The notes under the pieces were generated by a model, which ran no database searches, had not been told where the DNA came from, and was given only the letters and a program-made list of their open reading frames with translations. 44,030 nt of DNA from Gammaproteobacteria bacterium (GTDB lineage Bacteria; Pseudomonadota; Gammaproteobacteria; Pseudomonadales; Azotimanducaceae), in contig JAUIAV010000028.1 of assembly GCA_030425195.1 (NCBI GenBank), forward strand, positions 1 to 44,030, given 5' to 3'. Below, piece by piece: positions 16,862 to 26,785 of this stretch (its first letter is position 1; each line of letters opens with the position of its first letter). Position numbers and translations under genes: made by a program.

Positions 16862-17659
16862 GTGCGTCGGGAGGAGACCGCCACCGCCCGTTCCCTGCCC
16901 CCAGGCGGCCTATGCCTCGTCACCGCACTGAGCGATCCGGCAGCCGAGCTGCTGCCGAAAGCCCGACGCCTCTGGCCGTCACTCACGGCCCGATTCGATG
17001 CCATCGCCATCCACGAGACGACCGACAACCATCCGGACTGGACCGCCTTTCTGCACGAGCGCGGCGTCCCGACCGCATCGGCTCCGCCGGCCTGGGATCA
17101 GATCGGCCTGCACCGGCGCCGGTCGCTGGCGGTCGGGCTCGACCATTTTCCACACGAACGGGTGCTTTATGTGGATCCCGACCATGTGCTCCGTTGGGTG
17201 GAGCGGCATCCGGAGGAACTCGATACGGTGCTCGATCTGGTGGGCCGCTGGGACTGCCTCATCATCGGCCGGTCACTGTCCGCATTCGAGGCTGCGCCGG
17301 CGCGTCTCAGGAAAACCGAAGCCATCGTCAACCACGTCTACGCCCTGATGACCGGCCGCCGATGGGACATCATGATGGCCGCCCGTGGATTCTCGAGGAA
17401 AGGCGCCGAGCTGATCGTCCGCTCTTCCACGGAGAACACCATCGGCAACGATGCGGCATGGCCGCTCGAGGTCGAGCAGGCCGGGCTGTCCATGGGGTAT
17501 GTGGAAGCGGACGGGCTCACCTATGAAACCAATACCGTGTATGCCGGCGACCTGGTGGACACAGAAGACGGAGACCCGGAGGCCTGGATGCTCAGGGTGT
17601 ACACCGCCAACCAGCATATCGACGCCATGCGTCCGTTTCTGAAACAAGAGAGGCTCTGA
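16862..17659 (+). CDS. Protein of unknown function, glycosyltransferase-like features
   Basis: I do not recognise this 265-residue protein. It is soluble, starts at a GTG two bases after the MBL stop, and probably depends on translational coupling. Features that can be seen: a GLCLVTALSDPAAELLPKARRLWP opening; VLYVDPDHVLRW (about residues 100-111), which looks like the DxD-type metal/nucleotide-sugar turn of a GT-A glycosyltransferase; WDCLIIGRSLSAFEA; and NTIGNDAAWPLEVEQAGLSMGYVEADGLTYETNT, which resembles acceptor-side loops in such enzymes. The following histidine phosphatase begins 6 bp later. A glycosyltransferase-like fold is my best guess, at low confidence. Confidence 0.6.
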   Translation: MRREETATARSLPPGGLCLVTALSDPAAELLPKARRLWPSLTARFDAIAIHETTDNHPDWTAFLHERGVPTASAPPAWDQIGLHRRRSLAVGLDHFPHERVLYVDPDHVLRWVERHPEELDTVLDLVGRWDCLIIGRSLSAFEAAPARLRKTEAIVNHVYALMTGRRWDIMMAARGFSRKGAELIVRSSTENTIGNDAAWPLEVEQAGLSMGYVEADGLTYETNTVYAGDLVDTEDGDPEAWMLRVYTANQHIDAMRPFLKQERL

Positions 17660-17665
17660 TTCAGC

Positions 17666-18382
17666 ATGTTCGAACCGCCCAACCGCCGCCGCATTTATCT
17701 GCTACGGCATGCGGAAGCCGCTTACGTCGCCGATGACGGCACGGTCACCACCGATCCGCGGAACGTACCGCTGACGGCAGAGGGACGCATCCAGGCCCGC
17801 AAACAGTCGGCGGTGCTGGCCAGCATCGCCTTCGACCGGGCCATCTGCTCCGGCCTGCCCAGAACCCGGGAAACGGCCGGACTGATCCTGGCCGGCCGCA
17901 CAGAGCCTGCGATCGAGGAGCGGCCGGCCCTGGAAGAGATCAACGGCGGCGATCGGGATCAGCCGGTGGAGGATGTGGCCGCCTGGCTCGCGCATATCGC
18001 CAATCCCTGGGCCGGTGCCGGGCATCCGGACGCCACCTTCATGGGCGGGGAGCGTTTCGTGGATTTCGCCGCCCGGGTCACTCCGGCGTTCGACGCGATC
18101 GTCGCCGATCAATCCTGGCGCACTCTGCTGCTCGTGCTCCACGGCGCCGTGAACCGGATGCTCTTCAATCACGTCCTCGGTCTCGGCTGGCAGGGACGGG
18201 TCTCCATTGAGCAGGACAACTGCTGCATCAACATCATCGACGTGGACACGGACGGGGAAGGCGCCGTCAGCCGCTACCTGATCCGGGCCGTGAACCTCAC
18301 CGGATACGACCTGAACAAATCGGACCTGTTTCTGACCAGCATGGAGCAGACGGCGGCGAGAATCGCCGAGACCCTGGCCTGA
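17666..18382 (+). CDS. Histidine phosphatase family protein (phosphoglycerate mutase-like)
   Basis: The family signature is present: RRIYLLRHAEAAY near residue 10 carries the phospho-accepting His in RHAE (more often RHGE). LTAEGRIQARKQSAVL and SGLPRTRETAGLIL supply the phosphate-binding Arg, LEEINGGDRDQP the acidic residue and LLLVLHGAVNRML the second catalytic His. It is 238 residues long, normal for the family. It sits 6 bp behind the unrecognised gene and 74 bp before the enoyl-CoA hydratase gene. The substrate (sugar phosphate, nucleotide or other) cannot be told from sequence. Confidence 0.9.
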   Translation: MFEPPNRRRIYLLRHAEAAYVADDGTVTTDPRNVPLTAEGRIQARKQSAVLASIAFDRAICSGLPRTRETAGLILAGRTEPAIEERPALEEINGGDRDQPVEDVAAWLAHIANPWAGAGHPDATFMGGERFVDFAARVTPAFDAIVADQSWRTLLLVLHGAVNRMLFNHVLGLGWQGRVSIEQDNCCINIIDVDTDGEGAVSRYLIRAVNLTGYDLNKSDLFLTSMEQTAARIAETLA

Positions 18383-18456
18383 CAGTCGGCGCCCGGACCT
18401 CCTGGCCCGGAGCCGGGCTTCCGCCTGATATGATCCGGTCACCGGGGAGAAACTTC

Positions 18457-19185
18457 ATGGACGCGGAACTGAAAACTCACGACGGCTGGGCCGAGCTCGT
18501 GCTGAACCGTCCGGAGCGGAAAAATGCCATCACCGGCCCGATGGGCACCGCCATGGCGGAGTGTCTAGCGGGCGCCGCCGAAGACGAGACCATTCGAGTC
18601 GTCGTTCTGAGAGGTGCCGATGGTGCGTTCTGTTCAGGGCTGGACCTCAAGGCGTTCAACGCCGAGCCGCCACCCGACTGGCTGCCGGACTTTCAGAATC
18701 TCTGGCGAAGCGCCCATCGGGCCCTCTACGACTGTCCGGTACCCATCATTGGTGCCCTGGAACGCTACGCCATCAACGGCGGTGCAGCGCTGGCCCTGGC
18801 CTGCGATCTGCTGATCACCGGACGCGAAGCCTTTCTGCAGGTGGGCGAAGTCCAGCTCGGCATGGCCGCACCCTACAATCTGGCCTGGCTGACTCTTCGA
18901 CACCCGGAGAGCGTGGCGGCGAGGCTTGCCATGGTCGGCCGCCGACATACGGGGGAGGATCTCGTCAGCATGGGTGTCGCCCACGAATGTGTGGCGGACG
19001 ATCAGGTGCTCATCCGGGCGACCGAGCTGGCCCGGGCCATGAGCGCGTACCCGGCGGGTGCAACACGGACGATCAAGGCAGGTATCCGCGCCGCGCAGAG
19101 CGCGACCGCTGATGTCTGGTTCGATCGCTTCACCGCCACGCGGTCGGCGGGACAGAAACCACCCGCCCGGGACAGCATGCGCTGA
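18457..19185 (+). CDS. Enoyl-CoA hydratase/isomerase family protein
   Basis: The crotonase fold is shown by VLNRPERKNAIT, the first oxyanion-hole loop RGADGAFCSGLDLKAF, and the second loop YAINGGAALALACDLLI, followed by VGEVQLGMAAPYN. The second acidic catalytic residue of hydratases is not obvious, so isomerase or hydrolase activity is possible. The frame is open from 18430, but the ATG at 18457 has GGGGAGA 7 nt upstream and gives a standard start (242 residues). The SDR gene follows 38 bp later and may act on the hydroxyacyl product. Confidence 0.9.
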   Translation: MDAELKTHDGWAELVLNRPERKNAITGPMGTAMAECLAGAAEDETIRVVVLRGADGAFCSGLDLKAFNAEPPPDWLPDFQNLWRSAHRALYDCPVPIIGALERYAINGGAALALACDLLITGREAFLQVGEVQLGMAAPYNLAWLTLRHPESVAARLAMVGRRHTGEDLVSMGVAHECVADDQVLIRATELARAMSAYPAGATRTIKAGIRAAQSATADVWFDRFTATRSAGQKPPARDSMR

Positions 19186-19223
19186 GACAGCGGAGTCAAT
19201 TTCGAAACGGCAGGAGAACGTCA

Positions 19224-19979
19224 ATGAGGAACCTCGAGGGCAAAGTTGCGTGGATCACGGGAGCAGGGACCGGAATCGGGGAAGCCGGCGCGCTGGCGCT
19301 GGCACGAGCCGGCATGCAGGTCGTGCTTTCCGGCCGCAGACGGGAGCCTCTGGAGGCGACCGCATCAGCCATCGGCCCCGCCGCTTCCGTCGAAGTGCTC
19401 GACGTCTCGGACCGGGAGTCCGTCAGCCAGGTGGCAGAAAGCATCATCGATCGTCACAAGCGTATCGACGTGCTCGTGAACAGCGCAGGGATCAACGTGA
19501 AGGAGCGGAACTGGCACAACGTCACCCTGGACGACTGGGATCGGGTCATCCGCATCGATCTGGACGGCGCCTTCTACTGCTGCAAGGCCGTGCTCCCCGC
19601 CATGATCGAGCAGGGTGACGGTCTCATCATCAATATCTCTTCCTGGGCCGGCCGCTACGTCAGCGTGGTGACCGGGCCCGGCTACACCGCCGCAAAGCAC
19701 GCGATGAACGCGATGAACGAGAGCCTGAACATGGAGCACGGTATCCACGGCATCCGCGCCTGTGCGATCTGCCCCGGCGAGGTGGCCACACCCATTCTGG
19801 ACAACCGGCCTGTCCCGGTCACCGACGAGGACAAGGCGAAAATGGTTCAGTCGGAGGACTGCGGAGAAATCATCCGCTTCGTCGCCGAGCTGCCGGCGCA
19901 CGTCTGCATCAACGAACTGACCGTCAGCCCGACCTGGAACCGGGGTTACATCGCTCAGGCGCGCACCCTGGCCCCCTGA
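19224..19979 (+). CDS. SDR-family oxidoreductase
   Basis: A 251-residue classical SDR: TGAGTGIGEA (cofactor motif, about residues 12-21), NSAG in place of NNAG near residue 86, Ser in NISSWAGRY and the catalytic YTAAK near residue 155. The basic SGRRREP after beta-2 suggests NADP(H) preference. AGGAGA sits 7 nt before the ATG. It follows the enoyl-CoA hydratase gene and ends only 10 bp from the convergent YSC84-type gene. The substrate is unknown; oxidation of a hydroxyacyl-CoA or another alcohol fits the context. Confidence 0.9.
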   Translation: MRNLEGKVAWITGAGTGIGEAGALALARAGMQVVLSGRRREPLEATASAIGPAASVEVLDVSDRESVSQVAESIIDRHKRIDVLVNSAGINVKERNWHNVTLDDWDRVIRIDLDGAFYCCKAVLPAMIEQGDGLIINISSWAGRYVSVVTGPGYTAAKHAMNAMNESLNMEHGIHGIRACAICPGEVATPILDNRPVPVTDEDKAKMVQSEDCGEIIRFVAELPAHVCINELTVSPTWNRGYIAQARTLAP

Positions 19980-19989
19980 GCCGAGCGTC

Positions 19990-20625
19990 CTATTCTGACT
20001 CTGGCTCTGGCTCTGGCTCTGGCTCTGCCGCTGCCGTTTCCCCGACGGGCCTGTAGCCGAACTTCATGCCGCCGATGCTGGCCTCGTACATGAGGCCGCC
20101 TTTGGCCACCGTGAAGACCGCAAGCCCCCTGGAGTAATCGCCCGACGTGACCGCATCGTTTCTGCCGCCGGAGGCACCGGCGCTGCCGCCACCGGCAGTG
20201 GAGGCGCTGGCCGATGCGCCCGCAGTGATGGCCACCGCGGTGGCCTGGGCGCCGAATTCGAAATTACCCGACGCGAACTCACGGAACGCCCGCTCATCTT
20301 CGAAGAAGATGATCATACTGTAAGCCTGGCCACCAAGCTGGAAGCCAATGGTCACCTGGGCCACGGACGTATCGCCCACGTGAGCTCCACCCACGAAAAC
20401 GCGACCCTTGCCGCCAGCGCCACCGATACCGATGCCGCCCTTACCGATGGTCGGGAAAAGCGCATAGCCATAGGCGGCGTCGAAGAACTTTCCGCTCGCT
20501 CCCGCGTTCTGGAATACCTGCCTGGCATTATCGTAGCCGTCAGCCATGACGGGCAGAGAGAAGCCCGCGATCAGCAAGGCGCAGATCATTTTGAGGGATC
20601 GGTTGAGTTGTCCAGCTGGTCTCAT
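19990..20625 (-). CDS. YSC84/SYLF-domain exported protein
   Basis: A signal peptide (RSLKMICALLIAGFSLPVMA) leads into a SYLF-like domain: AKGYALFPTIGKGGIGIGGAGGKGRVF-type sequence (here GYALFPTIGKGGIG), VAQVTIGFQLGGQAYSMIIFFEDERAFREF and an Ala/Ser-rich stretch, then GLAVFTVAKGGLMYEASIGGMKF. This matches bacterial YSC84-related lipid-binding proteins of the periplasm or outer membrane. The tail is a low-complexity Pro-Glu repeat encoded by a DNA hexamer repeat. The frame is open to 20655, but an ATG at 20625 with AGGAGCC upstream fits better (211 residues). The precise role is unknown. Confidence 0.85.
   Translation of the reverse strand: MRPAGQLNRSLKMICALLIAGFSLPVMADGYDNARQVFQNAGASGKFFDAAYGYALFPTIGKGGIGIGGAGGKGRVFVGGAHVGDTSVAQVTIGFQLGGQAYSMIIFFEDERAFREFASGNFEFGAQATAVAITAGASASASTAGGGSAGASGGRNDAVTSGDYSRGLAVFTVAKGGLMYEASIGGMKFGYRPVGETAAAEPEPEPEPESE
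19999..20027. repeat. CTCTGG hexamer tandem repeat in the YSC84-type gene tail
   Basis: About 4.8 copies of CTCTGG run head to tail and encode the alternating Pro-Glu C terminus on the minus strand. Changes in copy number would stay in frame and only lengthen or shorten the tail. Confidence 0.85.
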
Positions 20626-20717
20626 TGCTCGGCTCCTGATTGAACTGCGGAACATGTTACACAGTCTCCGGGCCTGACCGAAGTCGGATCGCCGCTCAGG
20701 AGCCGCCGGGCGTCGGG

Positions 20718-21896
20718 TCAGTTCAGCGCATCCAGCGCGGCCACCAGCATGGCTTCGATCTGCGCCACCACCTGGGCTTCGAATGCCGGATTGAACCCGT
20801 CCAGACGCGGGGTGTGAATATGGCCCATGGGCACGGGACGTTCGCCGGGACGGTTCAGGTTCGCGAGGAGGGTCCGATAGGCGATCTCGTTGGAGAGATA
20901 GCCGCCTCCGGATCCTCGAACCGCGGTCTGATCAGAGAGCGCGGACAGGTCGGCGGCTTCGAACGCACCCTGTTCCAGGCTGTGCACGTTGCGGTTGTCC
21001 CGGATCTCGAACGGCCCGGTCACCGCTTTCATCGCCGCCGCGGGCAGCGTGAACTCCAGGAACTCCGGGCCGGTCAGGCTGGCGCCCCGCAGGCGTGGCA
21101 CCAGCGGAGACTCTGCGCCGGCACCGGTCAGCACGTTCAGATTGTCGGGCACCGCGGCTGAGCGCCGCCGCCCTGGGAACCTCTCCAGGTCGAACCCGGA
21201 TCGGCCCATGCTGATGGTGACCACGAGATCGACGCCGCGGGAAAGATGAGGTTCGATGAAGTCTTCCACCATGCCCGCATCAAAGTCCGCAAACCGCACG
21301 GGGAAAACGGCGGCCTCGATCCGCGCAGGACCGGTTGCCGTCCGGATGGTCCTTCCGTCGAGTGAAAGTGCGGCCAGTCCGGACGGATTGCTCTGGTCGA
21401 GCCTCGCATCGAGATGGAACGGATCGAAACCCGTGATGAGCACCCGGCGCGCGCTCCCGTCGTCGAAAGCGACGTCGCTCATGCCCCGGCTCGCCCGTTC
21501 GAATGCTTCGAGGGCATCCGGACTTGCCGATGCGCGCCAGCCGGCCTTCCGGTGCAGCCGCGCCCAGTACAGCGGTCGATCGTCGGCCGGAGCACCCGTC
21601 TGCACTGCCCGGACTGCGGTACGCCAGAGTTCGCGGCCGGCTTCGGCCAGGGCGTCGGGACTGATATCAGAGGATGAGCGGCCGCCACGCAGCAGAGCTT
21701 CGTAGGCCGGGGAATCGTCGGAAGCCGACAGCCGCTCGAGCCTGGCTTCCTCCACCGTGAGATGCACTTCCGGTTCAGCCAGAGCCAGCCCTCCCGAAAG
21801 GAGGGAAACGGCCGTCAGGCACAGGGTGAGTCGTCGACGTGGAACAGCGGAAAGCCGGGGTGCATTCCGGCAGGACGGACATGGCGTGTCGATCAG
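20718..21896 (-). CDS. Exported pyroglutamyl-peptidase I-like protein, nucleophile Cys replaced by Ser
   Basis: RRRLTLCLTAVSLLSGGLALAEPE is a clear signal peptide. The C-terminal 250 residues resemble pyrrolidone carboxyl peptidase: VLITGFDPFHLD, SNPSGLAAL, VVTISMGRSGFDLERF, then GGGYLSNEIAYRTL where Pcp has AGRYLCNE, and VPMGHIHTP with the catalytic-type His. The active-site Cys position is Ser here. No ATG or GTG lies in frame between the merR gene and the signal peptide; the frame itself is open to 22169 but that part overlaps merR entirely. I place the start at a CTG (21896) that overlaps the merR TGA as CTGA; this is a guess. The first downstream GTG, at 21767, would lose the signal peptide. 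Confidence 0.65.
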   Translation of the reverse strand: MIDTPCPSCRNAPRLSAVPRRRLTLCLTAVSLLSGGLALAEPEVHLTVEEARLERLSASDDSPAYEALLRGGRSSSDISPDALAEAGRELWRTAVRAVQTGAPADDRPLYWARLHRKAGWRASASPDALEAFERASRGMSDVAFDDGSARRVLITGFDPFHLDARLDQSNPSGLAALSLDGRTIRTATGPARIEAAVFPVRFADFDAGMVEDFIEPHLSRGVDLVVTISMGRSGFDLERFPGRRRSAAVPDNLNVLTGAGAESPLVPRLRGASLTGPEFLEFTLPAAAMKAVTGPFEIRDNRNVHSLEQGAFEAADLSALSDQTAVRGSGGGYLSNEIAYRTLLANLNRPGERPVPMGHIHTPRLDGFNPAFEAQVVAQIEAMLVAALDALN

Positions 21897-22249
21897 TTCT
21901 TGAGCACCCGCAGCACGTCTTCGAGCTCGACGATCATCTGCTTCACGAGCAGTTTGAACTGGGTCTGATCCTGCTTGGCCTCGTCGCCGGTCAGCCGCTG
22001 CCGGGCACCGCCGATGGTGAAGCCCTGATCGTAGAGCAGGGAGCGGATCTGACGGATGATGATCACGTCCTGACGCTGGTAGTAACGGCGGTTGCCGCGG
22101 CGCTTGACCGGCTTCAGCTGGGGAAATTCCTGCTCCCAGTAGCGCAGCACGTGCGGTTTCACCTCGCACAGCTGGCTCACCTCACCGATGGTGAAATACC
22201 GCTTCCCCGGGATCGGGGGCAGGTCATCACTCTGACTCGGGTCCAGCAT
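21893..22249 (-). CDS. MerR-family transcriptional regulator
   Basis: A 118-residue protein with the MerR winged-helix domain: [52 protein letters not shown] coiled-coil-like helical tail follows ([20 protein letters not shown] type), and there are no Cys residues of a metal sensor. Its position right after ihfA, overlapping it by 23 bases, is the usual place of this small MerR protein in gammaproteobacteria. Its target is not known to me. Confidence 0.93.
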   Translation of the reverse strand: MLDPSQSDDLPPIPGKRYFTIGEVSQLCEVKPHVLRYWEQEFPQLKPVKRRGNRRYYQRQDVIIIRQIRSLLYDQGFTIGGARQRLTGDEAKQDQTQFKLLVKQMIVELEDVLRVLKN

Positions 22250-22532
22250 AGGCTTCCACTCTTGCTTTCAGCTTCTGGCCGGGGCGGAAAGTGACCACCC
22301 GTCGTGCCGTGATGGGGATCTCTTCCCCGGTCTTCGGATTGCGCCCGGGGCGCTCCCCTTTTTCACGCAGATCGAAATTGCCGAACCCGGACAGCTTCAC
22401 CTGCTCATTGTTTTCCAGGCTGCCGCGAACCTCATCAAAGAACAGTTCGACGATTTCCTTCGCTTCGCGCTTGTTCAGGCCGAGCTCATCGAAGAGCCGA
22501 TCGGCCATCTGCGCTTTGGTCAAAGCACCCAA
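22227..22532 (-). CDS. ihfA: Integration host factor subunit alpha
   Basis: A 101-residue DNABII protein, close to the usual 99: [80 protein letters not shown]. The [10 protein letters not shown] beta-arm carries the Pro that kinks DNA. It forms a heterodimer with IHF-beta and bends DNA at WATCAR-type sites. The order pheT-ihfA-merR is conserved in gammaproteobacteria and supports the alpha rather than HU assignment. Confidence 0.96.
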   Translation of the reverse strand: MGALTKAQMADRLFDELGLNKREAKEIVELFFDEVRGSLENNEQVKLSGFGNFDLREKGERPGRNPKTGEEIPITARRVVTFRPGQKLKARVEAYAGPESE

Positions 22533-22602
22533 ATCCAGTCTCCTTTCCCCGTGTCTCCCCTGTTCCGGCAGGTGCCTGGAGCAGAGGTCCTCCCACGGTC
22601 GG

Positions 22603-24990
22603 TCAGCGCAGCCTGGCGCCCGCTTCTTTGGCGAGCGCTTCTGTGGCGTTCTGCAGATACTGCCCGATTTCTTCCTCGGTAAGAGTGGCGGAAGCCTTCT
22701 GCAAGGTCAAGCCTACACCCAGACTTTTCTCTGTAGAATCAATACCTTTGCCTTGATACACATCAAAAAGCCTCAAGTCTACAAGGACTTCGTCAAGGCT
22801 TTCGGCAACAATCTGGACAATTTCTGCCGCAGGCACCGACTCCGGCACCACCAGCGCCAGATCCCGCCGCACGCTGGGATACCGGCTCACCGCGCGGTGC
22901 CGCCGACGCGTCCGGGCAAGCAGAGCGTCCGCCTCGATCTCGAACAGGAAGACCGGCTGGGAAATATCCAGGTGCTGCTCGATTTCCGGGTGCAGGCGGC
23001 CCAGACGCCCCATGGTCCGGCCATTGGCGGTGATGAACGCGGACTGTCCCGGATGCAGAACCGGATCCGCGGCCCGTTCGAACACCAGGTCCTGGCGCCC
23101 CGACCAGCCGATGAGACGCTCCAGGTCTCCTTTCAGATCGAAGAAATCCGTCGCTTCGCCGCCGAGGTTCCAGGACTCCGCGTGACGGCGGCCCCAGAGC
23201 AGACCACCGAGCATGAGCGGTTGAGCGATCTCTCCCTGATCTTGCGGCAGGAAACACTGGCCCACCTCGAAGATCCGGACCCTGTCCTGCTGTCGCGCCA
23301 CATTGGCGCGCAGGGCATCCACCAGACCCGGGAGCATGCTGGTGCGCATCACCGACTGATCCTGAGACATGGGGTTTTCCAGAACCCGGTGGGCAACACC
23401 GGGGGCCAGCAGATCCTGCATCTTCGGATCGATGAAGCTGTAGGTGATCACCTCCTGATAACCCAGGTCCACCATCTGCTGCTTGAGCGCCGGGACCTCG
23501 GAATGGTCCAGCGGCACCTGGCGCAGGGTGAGGTCCGTCACCGGCCGGCGACTCGGCACATTGTTGTAGCCATAGATCCGGCAGATCTCTTCCACCAGAT
23601 CGGCTTCCCGGGCGATGTCGAACCGGTGGCTGGGCGCACGGATCGTCCATACCACCCCGTCGTCGCCCTCCGTCCTGGAAAGACATTCGAATCCCAGACG
23701 GCTGAACGCCTCATCCACATCCGCCGGATCCACGGCCACACCCATGAGCTCGTTCAGACGTCGCGCTCTGAGCGACACTTCCGCCGGTTTCGGCAGGTGT
23801 CCGGGATCGACGGCCTCGCTGACCGGACCCGGCTCACCGCCCACGATTTCGAGCAGCAGCTCGGTGGCACGATCTACGGCCAGGTGCTGGAGTTCGTAAT
23901 CCACGCCACGCTCGTAGCGGTGGGCTGCGTCCGTGGCCAGCCCGAAACGGCGCGCCGTGCCGGCGACCGCCAGCGGCGGGAAGAATGCGCACTCGAGAAA
24001 AACGTCCCGGGTATCCGTCTGCACGCCGCTGCGCTCGCCACCCATCACGCCGGCGATGGCAACGGGACCGTTCGCGTCGGTGATCAGCAGCGTCTCATCG
24101 TCGAAAGTCACCTCGCGGCCATCGAGCAGCGTCAGCGTCTCCCCGGCCCGCGAATTGCGGACGACGATCGGCGCTGAGATCTGAGCGAGATCGAAGGCGT
24201 GCATGGGCTGGCCCAGCTCCATCATCACCAGATTGGTCACGTCCACCACCGGATCGATGCTGCGCAGACCCGTACGCCGCAGCCGCTCGGTGAGCCACAG
24301 CGGCGACGGACGGGAGATGTCTATGCCCCGGATCACACGACCCAGGTAGCGGGGACAGCCTTCCGGATTCTCGAGACGCACCTCGAACACATCATCGATG
24401 ACGGCCGCCGTGGGCTCGACGGCACGCTCGGTGACGGGCACGTTGTTGAGCACGCCCACTTCCCGGGCAAGCCCCCGCATACCGAGGCAGTCGCCTCGAT
24501 TCGGTGTGAGATCCAGATCGACGATGCGGTCATCCAGATCCAGTGCCTGGCGCAGATCGCCCCCCGCCTCGAGGGCCGGATCCAGCTCCAGGATGCCGTC
24601 GTGGTCTTCACCCAGGCCGAGCTCCGCGGCGCTGCAGAGCATGCCGTGGGATTCGACATCCCTGAGCTTCGCCTTCCGGATCTTGAAGTTGTCGGGCAGC
24701 ACGGCCCCTACCCGGGCAAAGGCCGTCACCAGGCCGGCCCGTACGTTGGGTGCACCGCACACAACCTGGTGGGTGGTCCTGCCGTCGTCCACCTGGCAGA
24801 CGGACAGCTTGTCCGCATTCGGATGTTTCCCGACAGAGCGCACGACGCCGACCACCACGCCGCTGAACTCTCCGGCGACGGGTTCGACACCGTCCACCTC
24901 CAGGCCGGCCATGGTGAGCTGCTCGAGCAGCTCATCCGGGGAAATCGTCGGCTGCACCCATTCCCGCAACCACTGTTCGTTGAATTTCAT
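22603..24990 (-). CDS. pheT: Phenylalanine--tRNA ligase beta subunit
   Basis: A 795-residue protein, the same length as the E. coli subunit. Domain order is complete: N-terminal [11 protein letters not shown], the tRNA-binding EMAP-like domain ([23 protein letters not shown]), the B3/B4 editing region, B5, the catalytic-like core ([11 protein letters not shown]) and the C-terminal ferredoxin-fold anticodon-binding domain ([15 protein letters not shown]). The frame is open upstream to 25134, but the ATG at 24990 is the conserved start and lies 19 bp after pheS. It forms the alpha2beta2 enzyme with PheS that charges tRNA-Phe. Confidence 0.97.
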   Translation of the reverse strand: MKFNEQWLREWVQPTISPDELLEQLTMAGLEVDGVEPVAGEFSGVVVGVVRSVGKHPNADKLSVCQVDDGRTTHQVVCGAPNVRAGLVTAFARVGAVLPDNFKIRKAKLRDVESHGMLCSAAELGLGEDHDGILELDPALEAGGDLRQALDLDDRIVDLDLTPNRGDCLGMRGLAREVGVLNNVPVTERAVEPTAAVIDDVFEVRLENPEGCPRYLGRVIRGIDISRPSPLWLTERLRRTGLRSIDPVVDVTNLVMMELGQPMHAFDLAQISAPIVVRNSRAGETLTLLDGREVTFDDETLLITDANGPVAIAGVMGGERSGVQTDTRDVFLECAFFPPLAVAGTARRFGLATDAAHRYERGVDYELQHLAVDRATELLLEIVGGEPGPVSEAVDPGHLPKPAEVSLRARRLNELMGVAVDPADVDEAFSRLGFECLSRTEGDDGVVWTIRAPSHRFDIAREADLVEEICRIYGYNNVPSRRPVTDLTLRQVPLDHSEVPALKQQMVDLGYQEVITYSFIDPKMQDLLAPGVAHRVLENPMSQDQSVMRTSMLPGLVDALRANVARQQDRVRIFEVGQCFLPQDQGEIAQPLMLGGLLWGRRHAESWNLGGEATDFFDLKGDLERLIGWSGRQDLVFERAADPVLHPGQSAFITANGRTMGRLGRLHPEIEQHLDISQPVFLFEIEADALLARTRRRHRAVSRYPSVRRDLALVVPESVPAAEIVQIVAESLDEVLVDLRLFDVYQGKGIDSTEKSLGVGLTLQKASATLTEEEIGQYLQNATEALAKEAGARLR

Positions 24991-25009
24991 GTGGCGTCCC
25001 TGTTGACCG

Positions 25010-26032
<1,023 letters not shown>

Positions 26033-26034
26033 CT

Positions 26035-26093
26035 AAAAAAAAAAGGAAGAACTCACGCCCTTCCTTTCATACGGCTTCCGTCTTCCGGAAGGG
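26035..26093 (-). terminator. Attenuator-like terminator with competing stem upstream of pheS
   Basis: Read on the minus strand, AAAGGAAG (26067-26060) and CTTCCTTT (26049-26042) form an 8-bp stem with a 10-nt loop, followed by ten T residues (26044-26035), ending 11 nt before the pheS ATG. An upstream CCCTTCC (26093-26087) is perfectly complementary to GGAAGGG (26064-26058), which shares bases with the terminator's 5' arm, so the two stems exclude each other. This is the logic of pheST attenuation in enteric bacteria. No leader peptide rich in Phe codons is visible: the small frame MKGRA (ATG at 26070) has none. Confidence 0.65.
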
Positions 26094-26135
26094 CTCCCAC
26101 TGTGGCCCCCAGAAGGCGAACGCTCTTACGGATCC

Positions 26136-26150
26136 CCTGGCAGTGCCAGG
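26136..26150. repeat. Perfect 7-bp inverted repeat just after rplT
   Basis: CCTGGCA and TGCCAGG flank a single central base. It lies 5 bp downstream of the rplT stop codon on the minus strand. No T-run follows, so it is not a terminator. It could be an RNA processing site or protein-binding palindrome; neither is shown by the sequence. Confidence 0.4.
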
Positions 26151-26154
26151 TGCT

Positions 26155-26535
26155 TCAGGCGGCCTGTGCGGGTGCTTCCGCCTCCAGTGCCGCCTTGGCC
26201 TGCTCTGCGAGCGCCGCGAACGCTTCTTTCTCGTTCACGGCCAGATCAGCCAGCACTTTCCGATCCACATCGATCGCCGCCTTCTTGAGGCCGGCGATAA
26301 ATCGACTGTAGGAAAGGCCGTGCTCGCGGGCGGCGGCGTTGATCCGCACTACCCACAACTGACGGAACTGACGCTTTTTCTGGCGACGATCCCGGTACGC
26401 ATACTGACCGGCCTTGATGACGGCCTGCTTCGCCACCTTGAACTGACGGCTGCGGGCTCCGTAGTAACCCTTTGCCTGCTTCAGTACCTTCTTGCGGCGT
26501 GCTCGGGACACCACACTGCGCTTGACTCTGGACAT
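26155..26535 (-). CDS. rplT: 50S ribosomal protein L20
   Basis: A 126-residue basic protein, slightly longer than the usual 118 because of an Ala-rich acidic tail ([18 protein letters not shown]). The N-terminal half is the conserved L20 sequence ([28 protein letters not shown]), followed by [33 protein letters not shown]. It binds 23S rRNA early in assembly and, in E. coli, represses its own operon by binding mRNA upstream of rpmI. The rpmI stop lies 10 bp before its ATG. Confidence 0.97.
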   Translation of the reverse strand: MSRVKRSVVSRARRKKVLKQAKGYYGARSRQFKVAKQAVIKAGQYAYRDRRQKKRQFRQLWVVRINAAAREHGLSYSRFIAGLKKAAIDVDRKVLADLAVNEKEAFAALAEQAKAALEAEAPAQAA

Positions 26536-26545
26536 GCGGCGCCTC

Positions 26546-26746
26546 CTATCGTGCTTTCTTGGGCAGCAGCTTGTCGATCATGCGGGCATCCGCCGCAGAT
26601 ACGTCTTCGAGGCCGCGCAGCTGGCGCTTCCGCTTGGAAGCTTTCTTGGTGAGGATGTGGTTACGATTCGACTGGCGATGCTTGTAACCTTTTGCGGTGC
26701 GGCGGAAACGTTTCGCCGCGCCACGGTCTGTCTTGAGTTTCGGCAT
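26546..26746 (-). CDS. rpmI: 50S ribosomal protein L35
   Basis: A 66-residue basic protein starting [13 protein letters not shown] and containing [26 protein letters not shown], the conserved L35 sequence. The frame is open to 26758, but the ATG at 26746 has GGAG about 7 nt upstream and gives the standard PKLKT start. It lies between infC and rplT as in most bacteria. The 169-bp spacer from infC carries a structured element that could regulate its translation. Confidence 0.96.
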   Translation of the reverse strand: MPKLKTDRGAAKRFRRTAKGYKHRQSNRNHILTKKASKRKRQLRGLEDVSAADARMIDKLLPKKAR

Positions 26747-26785
26747 TTCGAACTCCAATCTGTGTACCTGTTCTCAACCGCTTCT

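Noticed and set aside
20626-20717. tRNA-Pro, which often follows the ihfA-merR block in gammaproteobacteria
   Set aside because: Neither this gap nor the pheT-ihfA gap contains a cloverleaf or a T-loop GGTTCRA motif.
21897-22169. N-terminal extension of the Pcp-like frame, up to 22169
   Set aside because: It lies over merR in another frame, gives Arg/Gly/Pro-rich sequence and would place the signal peptide in mid-protein.
22291-24177. 628-codon plus-strand frame opposite pheT and ihfA
   Set aside because: Shadow of highly conserved genes; no ribosome binding site or domain.
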